Below are positions 54,000-62,921 of a stretch of DNA of 64,000 nt, in pieces. The notes beneath the pieces were generated by a model. It was not told the DNA's origin. It made no database searches and saw only the letters and a program-made list of their open reading frames with translations. Position 1 is the stretch's first letter. Every line of letters starts with the position of its first letter. A program made the position numbers and the translations under genes. The stretch is taken from the NCBI GenBank assembly GCA_036346395.1, contig CM070594.1, forward strand, positions 31,343,385 through 31,407,384, in the 5' to 3' direction. Source of the DNA: Hsuehochloa calcarea (Eukaryota; Streptophyta; Magnoliopsida; Poales; Poaceae).

Positions 54000-55010
54000 T
54001 ATGCTCTGGGTCTCTCAAAACTTTCTCGGCATCGAGGCGTGAAACACATTGTGAACTCCACATGGACTCGGGAAGGTCCAGCGGTAGCTAACTTCCCAAT
54101 TCTTGCAATAATCGGGAATGGTCCAACGTACCTCGGGCTAAGCTTCCCTTTGGTACCGAACCGAACAATACCCTTAGTGGGAGACACTCAAGAGCACTGG
54201 TCACCCACCGCAAACTCAAGTCACGCCTCCTCATATCGGCCATAACTTTTACATCTACTCGAGGCGCCAACAAATTACGCCTCACCATGGCCACGCTCAG
54301 CGGTCTTCGAATCGATCCAGGACCCAAAATTGCCTTCTCTCCAAGCGCATCCCAACAAAGTGGCGATCGCACTTCCGCCCATAGAGAACCTCAAATGGCG
54401 CGGCTCTAATCTTGGAATGGTAACTATTATTATAAGCAAACTACGCAAGTGGCAAGCTGGTCCTCCCAGCTACCCTTCCAAGACAAAACACAAGACCGCA
54501 ACATGTCCTCCAAAGTCTGAATAATGCGCTCGATCGCCCATCATGCGTGGGTGAAGCATTTGTACTAAGGCGGGTGTGTGCCCAATGCACTCTGCAGACT
54601 CTCCCGAACTTGGAGACAAACTTGGCGTCCTCGTCGAAATGATGGTCTTTGGCACACCATGCGTCTCACTATTTCACGCACATAAATAGGAGCTAGATCA
54701 CTCATTGAATTTGTCGTGCGAATAGGAATGAAGTCTTGCAGACTTGCTTTGAATCGATCCACCACTACCCAAAGCGCATCCTTCCCTCGCGGCGTCAGGT
54801 AACGCCACCACAAAGTCCATGGAGATATCATCCCAAGGCCACGGGAACCTCCAAAGGCTGCAACAACCTGCGGGGCGCTTGTGCTCGGCTTTCACTTGGC
54901 GACAAACACGCAAGAAGCCACATAATTAGCAATGTCCACCTTCATTCGTTTCCACCAAAAATTTGTTTCAGATCTCGATACATCTTAGTCTCACGGGGTG
55001 AGCGATTATG
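54000..55010 (-). pseudogene. Chimera X integrase (broken)
   Basis: Fragments in at least four minus frames: YHSR-type end MSPTKGIVRFGTKGKLSPRY and VGPFPIIARIGKLA at 53999-54187; WDDISMDFVVALPDAAREG at about 54790-54870; the linker with CRQVKAEHKRPAG at about 54890. The catalytic DSxRD and Glu blocks are too degraded to place with confidence. Many shifts fall at CTG/CAG-type positions. Confidence 0.75.
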
Positions 55011-55622
55011 CAGTGCGATGTGCCTCCCTCAAGATATCATCTTTGACCTCCGCCTTTTGAGGCACGCATAGGCGGCCTTTAAACCTCAAAGCACCAAAAT
55101 CATCCATGCTAAAATCACCCTCTTTGCCCTCATCCAGACGCTTCCTAACCTCCTGTAGCAACCGGTCACTCTGTTGTGCTTTCGCACTGCTGATGCGGAA
55201 TAGTGACTCAAGAGTCAATCGTGTCTCAACATGTGATGTGCCCGCATAACAATAAGATATTCCCATGCGATCAAAATCAGCAATAAGGCAATCTAGAGTA
55301 GCGGGAGTCGCCTTGCGACTAAGAGCATCAGCAACTACATTGGCCTTGCCTGGATGATACTGAATAGTAAGATCGTAGTCCTTGATCAATTCCAACCACT
55401 TCCTTTGCCTCAAATTCAGATCCTTCTGAGTGAAGATATATTTGAGACTCTTGTGATCTGTGAAAATATCACAAGGCTCACCGTATAGATAATGCCTCCA
55501 AATCTTGAGAGCAAAAACAACCGCAGCCAACTCCAAATCATGAGTGGGATAATTCTGCTCGTGCTTCTTTAATTGTCTCGACGCATAAGCAACCACCTTA
55601 CCGTCTTTCATGAGAACACAGC
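55006..55622 (-). CDS. Chimera X RNase H and integrase N-terminal region
   Basis: An uninterrupted 201-residue frame. KDGKVVAYASRQLKKHEQNY, THDLELAAVVFALKIWRHYL, IFTDHKSLKYIFTQ and YHPGKANVVADALSRK cover RNase H (first acidic motif just upstream in the other frame). The rest is the linker to the integrase zinc domain (KGRLCVPQKAEVKDDILREAH). Together with the RT it is one of few stretches without frameshifts, in contrast to both flanks. Confidence 0.85.
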
Positions 55623-56700
55623 CAAGACTCGAGACGCATCCGAAAAGACTATGAACTGCTTTCCTGGCTCGGGAAGAGTGAGAATAGGAGAGGTCACCAA
55701 CCTCTCTTTCAAAGTGCAGAAACTGCGCTCACACTCATCAGTCCACTGAAATTTCACCCCTTTCTGAGTAAGCTGAGACATCGGTTTGGCGATGATAGAG
55801 AAATCCTGCACAAAACGAAGATAATAACCAGCCAAACCCAAGAAACTCCTCACCTCCTTCACACTAGTCGGCCTCTTCCAATCCACCACTGTGGAGACCT
55901 TACTAGGATCAACAGCAATACCCTGAGGGTTAATCACATGACCTAGAAAACTCACTTCTGAAATCCAGAACTCACATTTCTTCAACTTAGCATAGAACTT
56001 GTGCTCTCTCAAAGTATCTAAAACCAACCTCAAATGACGCTCATGATCCTCATTGGTCTTGGAATAGATAAGAATATCATCAATGAACACCACCACGAAG
56101 TCATCTAGATACTCGTGTAACATGTTGTTCATAGTCTCCATAAAAATAGCAGGTGCATTAGTCAGTCCAAAAGACATAACTTTGAATTCATAATGCCCAT
56201 ACCTGGTGGAGAAAGCAGTCTTCTCTACATCCTGCTCACGCACCCGGATTTGATTATACCCTGACTGGAGGTCGATCTTGGAGAACACTTGAGCTCCATT
56301 CAACCGATCAAACAAGTCCTCAATGCGGGGCAATGGATATTTGTTCTTGATTGTGGCGCATTAAGCGCCGCGGTAATCAACACATGCGCCAACTCCCATC
56401 CTTCTTCTCGTGAATAGAACAGAGCTCCCACGGCGATACGCTACGCTGATCAAACCTTTAGCCAACAAATCATCCAATTGCTTCTTCAACTCGTCACGAA
56501 GCGGACGTGCGGCCGATATGGAGACATCGAGATGGGGCGAGTACCGGAACAAGATCAATGCGAAACTCCACGTCTCGCGCGGTGGCAAGCCTAAGCTCGG
56601 TAGGGAACACATCCGGGTAATCACTAACCACTGGAATCTCCTCAATCTGCGAAGCCACACTCGGTTCTCGGCAAGAGCTAAAAAGCCCGGTTTTCAACTG
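55608..56700 (-). pseudogene. Chimera X reverse transcriptase
   Basis: The clean frame 55608-56333 has VFSKIDLQSGYNQIRVREQD (first Asp), VMSFGLTNAPAIFMETMNN, VVVFIDDILIYSK (D-D at 56076-56081), SFLGHVINPQGIAVDPSKV and VKEVRSFLGLAGYYLRFVQD. Upstream fingers (56361-56748) are in other frames: EIPVVSDYPDVFPTELR and ELKKQLDDLLAKGLI. It ends in FSDASR at a shift near 55625. Confidence 0.87.
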
Positions 56701-56758
56701 CCGCGACCCGGAACAATCGACCAACATTGAAAGAGAGCGCGGGCGCACTCCTGAAAAG

Positions 56759-57130
56759 TCAAAGTCTCCCCATGCGAGTGCGCAGAGACCGTATTCTCTG
56801 TAAACAGGATATCACGGCTCGATAAGAGTGTAACCAATCCATACCCAAGATAACGTCGAGCGGCTCCATCGAATAACTATCAAATTCGCGTGAACTTCTC
56901 TCCATCAATGACAATAGAACACCCAGGACAAATAGTAGAGCTCGCAATAATTCCCCCAGGAGAGCTAACTAACACTGACCGAGAAATCCACTACATACTC
57001 AAGTTCGCTCTCCTAGCAAACGCCGTCGAGACAAGCGAAAAGGTAGCCCTCGAATCAAAAGGACTAAAGCATCAAGCGAATCCACAAGCAAAGTACTGTC
57101 ACCACGTCGGGGCGACCGCGGACTCATTGT
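56759..57130 (-). pseudogene. Chimera X protease remnant
   Basis: The frame 56759-56947 has EPLDVILGMDWLHSYRAVIS, the C-terminal motif of Tekay proteases. The D-S-G-A loop expected near 57040-57090 (LDALVL/FDSRATF-like sequence) is not intact. Confidence 0.65.
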
Positions 57131-57352
57131 GGGCATGGCGTACACTCCGGTGGCGCCATGGCGAAGAAGACGACGGCGGCGGCGAGAGCCCCAACAATCT
57201 CTTGTGGCGGTGCAGGTAAAGCGGTTGTGCAAGTAACCCGGTGGTGCCGAAGGTGGCGGTGCCGATAGTACCCTACTGAGGCGCCTAAGTCAAAAAGTGG
57301 CGCTGGCATTGGAGGGGCGATCATCATCTGGAAAGATCCTCGAGCAGACCCA

Positions 57353-58350
57353 TCAAGAAGAAGATGGCACGAGCTCCCACTTGATCACGCTTAGCGGGGT
57401 TACGCGACACACCCGCTCCTTGTGGTCCGTCGGCCACACCGACGGCAATCTCCCGTCCAAGAGCACTTTCGGCAGCATGTGTCCATCACCGCACTTAAAG
57501 CAAAGCATGCCCCTTACAGGGACAGACGAAGAGCCGAGTACTGCAAAAGGACGAGGCGCCAAGAAGAGAATGGCCTCATTGCTTAGACTTGAAGGGCTGC
57601 GGTCCTCCTTGAATTTCTTAAAAGTGGGTGTTGAGCAGGACCACTTCCCTCACTAGATCTCCTCTTACGGTCACCACAAGAAGCAACTAGTCCACCGAGG
57701 CTTGTCGCCTTTGTGAGGTGCATCTCCAACTCCATGCCCCTAGCTTGCTCCACAACAGAGTCAGAATCACGGAGTGGAGTAGCTCCCAACACATCTAAGG
57801 TACTCTAAGGTGAGACCCGACGGAACCTCTTGGCTTTCTCGAAGATCATCGTTAAGCTCTTGAAGGGACAAAGCGAACCAAGTTGTTGAACTCGACCTCA
57901 TACTCAAGAATAGACCTCTTCCCTTGAGCAAAGGTCGTCAAGGCAACCTCCATCTTCTCAACAAAGAGTAGGGGTAGAACTTTCCCTTGAACCGATCAAC
58001 AAAGTCCTCCCAAGTGATCGGACCTTGAGTGGCGGTCCTCAAGACAACACGCCCTCCCACCAAATATCTGCTTGCCCTTTGGTGAAGGCTACAAACGGAC
58101 CTCTGATGTGAAGACATCTCCAAAGCTCCAAGCGCCTCTCCATGTAGCGCAACGGTCCATCGCTGGACCGGTGTGCAGGACCATCAAGCAGATCCAACCT
58201 CAACCCCATCCACTCGAAGTGACATCCGCGCCCAGAACCGGTGGATGTGCGACAGAGCAACAACAGATGCCGCGAAGAACACGGTGCCGGCGCTGTTGAC
58301 GAAGAGCACGGATCTCTCCCACCAACTCTCTCAAAGCGGGGTCTCATCCT
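57353..58350 (-). pseudogene. Chimera X gag (broken)
   Basis: The nucleocapsid knuckle start MLCFKCGDGHMLPKV (C-x2-C then G-H with one residue missing) is at about 57470-57505. Capsid pieces include WEDFVDRFKGKFYPYSLLRR and GGRVVLRTATQGPITW (57938-58123). The N-terminal part is disordered in several frames. Confidence 0.65.
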
Positions 58351-58734
58351 CGACCCCTACGGGAGGCGGGTCAACGGCAACCCCTCACCATCGACTCATA
58401 CGCTACAGGAGGTGGCTCCACGGACCCTCGCCTGGCCCGACCTCCACGATCGCGGCCACCACGACCACGTCCTCTACCCCTCGGATAGCTATCAACCACA
58501 ATCAACAATACACAATGAGTTCAAAGGTCAAAATAAAATCATGCATCAATGAACAACATAGCGGAAGCGTAAAACTATATTCGTACCTCTCAGAACTCCA
58601 TCGTGCACTAGTGTGTCAAATTTTAGGTTAGTTAACCATTAGCAAATTTTAGTTGATTTACTAAAACTAAAACAAATTTTTAACAATCTTAGTTTGCCTA
58701 TGTTGTTAATCTATTCACCATGGACCTAAAGCCC
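58351..58734 (-). other. Chimera X leader
   Basis: No coding signal on the minus strand. AT-rich toward the PBS. Confidence 0.5.
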
Positions 58735-58746
58735 GCTCTGATACCA
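58735..58746 (-). other. Chimera X primer-binding site
   Basis: Plus strand GCTCTGATACCA (minus TGGTATCAGAGC), two bases from the 249-bp LTR. Confidence 0.93.
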
Positions 58747-58748
58747 AT

Positions 58749-58997
58749 TGTAACACCCTGACCCAAAATCGGCTCAATGCCCAGCCCACCGTGGGGCGGA
58801 CCCGCCACACATAGCACCTCACTTACACTTTCGTCCTCACTTCGTGTAAAAGGGTTAACCCGGAGGTGCTATGTTTGGATCCAACAGGCATTATATACTA
58901 CTACAACTCACTTGAGACAAGCAATGTGGGACTAATCCCACCACACAACTCCTCATGGGCCACATGGGCCACACTACGAGCAGGTCGGGGTATTACG
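58749..58997 (-). repeat. Chimera X 5' LTR (249 bp)
   Basis: Differs from 50758-51006 at four positions (T/C, G/A, T/C and the last base A/G). Followed by GTGTT. Four changes in 249 bp (1.6 %) suggest a fairly recent insertion, if the changes are real. Confidence 0.88.
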
Positions 58998-59132
58998 GTG
59001 TTAGATCATGATGGTTATAATTGTGTCACTCGATTGAATGATTGCTGAAAGCTTATTACTAAGTTGAAATGAAATGGTTATGTAGAGTAGTTTAGTAGCA
59101 TCCTATGCTCTATGTTGGGCTGGGGTGTTACA
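58998..59132 (+). repeat. LTR-like sequence Z, right part
   Basis: Continues 48653-50757 after the target duplication. It ends TGTTGGGCTGGGGTGTTACA, nearly the same as the reverse complement of the LTR terminus at 51204 and of 59884. Confidence 0.65.
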
Positions 59133-59883
59133 AAGGAACCATGAAATCCTTGATAATAATCCCACAAGTAAAACAGCTTGGTTGTAATTCTCACATAACC
59201 ATGAAATCGGTGATTGTGCCAGATTAACACATAAGCAACCTAATATTTGTAGAGCATAGTCAGTTTTTAATGCAATGATAGCCAGCAAAAGACTCCATAA
59301 AAGGAAGCATTGCATTAATTAGCTAATCGGTTTGATCTAATTGATTTTGACAAGCCAGTTGGTACTAATGTTTGAGTTTTGGTAATAGCACAAGCACAAT
59401 AGAATGAAAGCATCTTCAAGCTTGTTTCACAAACAAATTTTCCCAGTACCCAACACACATTGCAGCTCAACATCGCCACAACACAACAACACACGTCGCA
59501 ATAGCTTGGTTCAAATGAATACCAACAACACAAACCATAGGTGATAGATCTGTCTTAACTCGACATTACCGGTGTCGGTGGTGAGGTAGCCAAGGCTGAG
59601 ATCGGTGGAGAGGAAGCTAGGGGAGGTCGGTGGAGAGGCAGATCTAGTGACGGGGAGGTGGATTTGGCCTGGGGAAGGTCGATTGGGCCGGCGGAGGCGG
59701 CAGAGTCACCGTAGTTGTGTCACAATGGTGACACTGCACAAGACACTCTTATCGTAAGTGTCTTGTGCAGTGAACTGTGGTGTTACAACCGTCGGCGACG
59801 GGAAGAAGGGCGGTGGCGGCGACGGGGTCGGGGAGAAGGCGCGACTTGGGAGCGGCCGTCGGGGATGAGGCTTCGGGCGGCGG
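59133..59883. other. Unassigned spacer with a hairpin
   Basis: No recognised gene. 59560-59700 and 59795-59880 are GC-rich with GGTGG/GGCGGCG repeats. A perfect hairpin sits at 59732-59772. Confidence 0.5.
59732..59772. repeat. Perfect 16-bp inverted repeat with 9-base loop
   Basis: CACTGCACAAGACACT and AGTGTCTTGTGCAGTG are exact reverse complements around CTTATCGTA. Weaker complementarity continues outward (GTTGTGTCAC…GTGTTACAAC), giving a MITE-like foldback of about 80 bp. Confidence 0.85.
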
Positions 59884-60440
59884 TGTAACACCCCAGCCCA
59901 CATGAGCCCGAAATGCTACTAAAGAAAAATAACATACATATAAACTAATATTTTTTCTCCACAATTCGACAAAATCTCATTTGTAAGATAAATAAGCATC
60001 TAACAAAAATCTAAGTGCAGCAATACGGTAACATGCTTAAAGATAACAGTCGTAAGGATTACCAATGAGTCCATTTGACTCTTATTACAACTAATCAAAA
60101 ACACCTTGAAGGGTGAACATAAAAACTGAAATATTATGTTCTAGGATTCTCCTAATCAACTTAGTTGATGATTTATTAAAACTAGTGTTTATTAAAGTGA
60201 CGAGTGCATCTGATGATTCTAGCCCTTCCCAAGCATGACTTCCTCGCAAGGGGTACCTAAAATTAATAAACAAGCAACAAGTGTGAGTTCAGGACTCAGC
60301 AAAGTACAATTAAGACAACATAACAAATATCACAAACAAACTTTACTTCTATCTCAATCAATCATCCACAATAATATCATAACATTTCAACTATCCTTGT
60401 GACGAGGATTAAAACCTCTATTTGTTACTTTAATACATAA
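59884..60440 (-). repeat. LTR fragment W
   Basis: Begins TGTAACACCCCAGCCC, as do the LTR termini at 51204 and (reversed) 59132. It includes GGGGTACCTAAAATTAATAA and CAGGACTCAGCAAAGTAC, homologous to 51590-51640. No PBS is beside it. The right boundary is uncertain, where a gag remnant begins. Confidence 0.6.
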
Positions 60441-60449
60441 GAAAGGACC

Positions 60450-61921
60450 ATACGTCTTCGTGGTCGCCACCACATATTAATGGAAATGGCACGGGCAATC
60501 AAGCACCAAATGCCAGAGGTAACAGAACTGATAAGACATCTATTAGTTAATTCCCCTGGTTCTGCCTCACCTAGATTAATGGGTCGGACGGTACCAAACA
60601 CAAGGTCAGGGGAAGGTTCAGATCTACAAATGCCTACAACTACTATGAATCCTCCAAGACCTTCAGTGACGGTACAGAACCTGTAGCATGTTCAAAGTAT
60701 TTTAAATAACACTGTCCCTGCTCTAGCAGATGCTCTAGGTTTTGCCCAACTTGTAGGTCAAGTATCAGAGATCCTCCAGCAAACCATGCAGCGTACGGAA
60801 GCGTACCGAAAACAAAGGAGTTCACGAAGTCAAACTATGACTTCATTCCAACGTTCCTCCCTCAGTAGGGGGCAGCATGGTTGAGTTGGGGATCAGTCGA
60901 TACCAAGACCTCCTCGACGATTCCGACCAAGGAGTCACGAGGGAAGAAGGCTATTTCAAACAACCACTCCTCGACGAGAGGATCAATCACTTGGCCCTGA
61001 TGATCTCCGACATCGTCTAGGCCAAGCATGTGGTTGGAGGCGTCATCCTAACGTCCACGACCGAATCGGAACACCGGAGCCCCAGTATTCTAATTTAAGA
61101 AACCGGTCTTCGACCGATTACAATCCGGCACCCTTCCAAAGAAGGCGCCATGAATCAATCACAGGCTATCGAGCTTTCTCTGCAGGGCTTCAGGCTATGC
61201 GTTGGCCCAACAAGTTCCGACCAGCCAACATGGACAAGTTCAATGGGACCCAGAACCCGTTAGAATTTCTCCAAATCTATACTACCGCCATCAGAGCTGC
61301 TGGTGGTGACAAAAATATGATGGCAAATTATCTACCTACGGTACTTGAAGGGTCTGCACGGTCATGGTTGCTCAACCAACCGGTCGGATCAATCTATACT
61401 TGGGAGCAACTTTGCGACCTCCTGATTTAAATTTCCAAGGTACGTACGACCGCCCTAGAAAAGAGGATGGCCTTCATCGAATCTGACAAGAACCTAATGA
61501 GACTCTTCGTTAATACATCAAAAGGTTCAGTCAGATTCGTAATTCAATTCTAGAGGTCACATAATCTTCTGTTATTCAAGCTTTCAAGGCAGGTCTAAGG
61601 AATCGATGGTTTACAGCGGACATCGCTATGAATCCTCCACGGACGACTGTCGAGCTTTTCGACATGGGCGAAAATACGCAGCCGCTAGCAAAGCGGTTGA
61701 ATGGAGTGAGACCATTGATCGGAAGGATAAAACCCCTCGACCTGTCTTGGTAAAGTCAGAAAAGAGACACAAGAAGGCTCTCAAGAAGAAGAAACACCGC
61801 AAGCTCGATGATAAAGAAGTCCTTGCAGTTCCTGACAAGTTTACCAAGGGTAAGAAAGATTACACCGGTCGAGGCAAAGAAAAAATTCCGACCGATGAAT
61901 ATCTTAACTACTATATAATTT
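60450..61921 (+). pseudogene. Tat/RIRE2-like gag remnant
   Basis: The frame 61197-61430 has FRPANMDKFNGTQNPLEFLQ, YTTAIRAAGGDKNMMANYLP and GSARSWLLNQPVGSIYTWEQ, a characteristic gag capsid of the Tat group. Upstream, 60480-60686 (MARAIKHQMPEVTELIRHLL) and 60700-61190 in other frames are its N-terminal part. Downstream, 61606-61923 is Lys-rich (KKALKKKKHRKLDDKEV) and probably the nucleocapsid side. No protease or RT follows. Confidence 0.72.
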
Positions 61922-61927
61922 GAAGTT

Positions 61928-62650
61928 TAGCCTGTGCAAACTCCCACCCACCTGGCCGCCCGGCGCCTCGCCTCCTCCAACCACCCGCCCGCCCAGTGCC
62001 TCGCCTCCCCAAACCACTCATCCACCCACTCACTCGACCCCTCGCCCACCCACCCACTCCCACTGCCACCTTCGCCCTCGTCCGCCTTTCCCCTCCGTCG
62101 CCCTCCTCTCCCTGGCTGCAGCCAACTCCAGAGCCGCCGCGGCCGGTGCCCGCCCTCCTCCGTCCGCTGCGACTCCTCTCCCCCCATGGCGCGCGCGTCC
62201 ACCTCCCTCGATCCTCGACCATCACCACGCAGTCGCACCCTCCCTCCTCCGTCCGTGTTGCCACGCCACTGCGTGACGGTCGTCACCTTCTCTGGAGAGA
62301 CCTCCCGCCGGCGCCAACCTCCGGCTACTCTCTCGACGCCGCCCAACTCCTCTGGACGATTCTGCCTCCCTTCGTCCCCACCTCCGGTACTGTCGCTTCC
62401 CCTGAACCCCGCCGCAGTCGCACCCCCCCACAACCACCTCCATCCACTCTCCCCTTCATTCCCCCAAATCCTCTAGCCCTCTGCTCCTCCCCGAGGCCTG
62501 TGACTGCCTTCCTCTCCCGCGGCAACGTGGGGACAAGGAGTCCCCGCAGGCGAACGACGTGGTGGTGGTGGAGGCCGCGGCGGGAGATGGGTTGTCAAAC
62601 GACAATGGGCCCGCGACGCCAGCGGAGAGGAGCCGGGATGAAGCGAATGG
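61928..62650. other. C-rich low-complexity tract
   Basis: Strongly C-rich on the plus strand (CACCC, CCGCC and CCTCC runs), open in several plus frames giving Pro/Ser/Arg-rich hypothetical proteins up to 233 residues. I judge these compositional. It might be the promoter and 5' UTR of the gene fragment that follows, as grass genes often have C-rich leaders. Confidence 0.5.
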
Positions 62651-62739
62651 GGATTGCGTCCATTCATGAAGTTATCAAAGGTAAAAAAAGAAAGTGATAC
62701 AACATCATCATCGCGTCCATTCATGGAAATTGGTCTGGT

Positions 62740-62921
62740 TTTCTTTGGTTAAGTTGGGTGGCAGTGGTGATAGAGGAGGTGGAGCAGAGGCTAGCGACGC
62801 TGACGGCACTGCTGCGGAGCAACTCGGACACCATGGTGTCCGAGATGGAGCGTGGGCTGCGCGGGGACATCCACACCACGCTCATGATGCTCATCACCTA
62901 CGTCGACAACCTCCCCACCGG
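62740..62921 (+). CDS. Hexokinase-like first exon (partial gene)
   Basis: The plus frame reads VIEEVEQRLATLTALLRSNS, then DTMVSEMERGL, then TLMMLITYVDNLPTG, followed by a splice donor GG|GTAAAG at 62922. Plant hexokinases have E-x-x-C-A-T-P…L-R-x-V…M-x-x-E-M-x-x-G-L…K-M-L-I-S-Y-V-D-N-L-P-T-G, and their first intron follows that Gly (family knowledge). The match is best in the last 25 residues; the Cys is replaced. No ATG with a typical N-terminal anchor is obvious: the frame is open upstream from about 62700. The next hexokinase exon, with DLGGTNFR, is not seen before 64000, so the rest lies beyond the window or is missing. Hexokinase phosphorylates glucose and acts as a sugar sensor. Confidence 0.4.

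Larger units (their letters stand above)
50758..58997 (-). mobile_element. Chimera X: 249-bp-LTR element enclosing a Tekay element and its LTR
   Basis: Two 249-bp direct repeats (50758-51006, 58749-58997) differ at 4 bases, all transitions, and are flanked by GTGTT duplications, so they are LTRs of one inserted unit. Minus-strand order inside: PBS (58735-58746), Tekay gag-pol (58350-53750), PPT, a 2499-bp Tekay LTR (53702-51204), a second PBS-like site (51192-51202), 185 bp, a purine-rich tract, then the 249-bp LTR. A normal element has no LTR in its middle. Confidence 0.8.

Noticed and set aside
61996..62697. 233-residue Pro/Arg-rich plus-strand ORF
   Set aside because: Low complexity from a C-rich tract that is open in several frames and on both strands; no motif, no matching start context.
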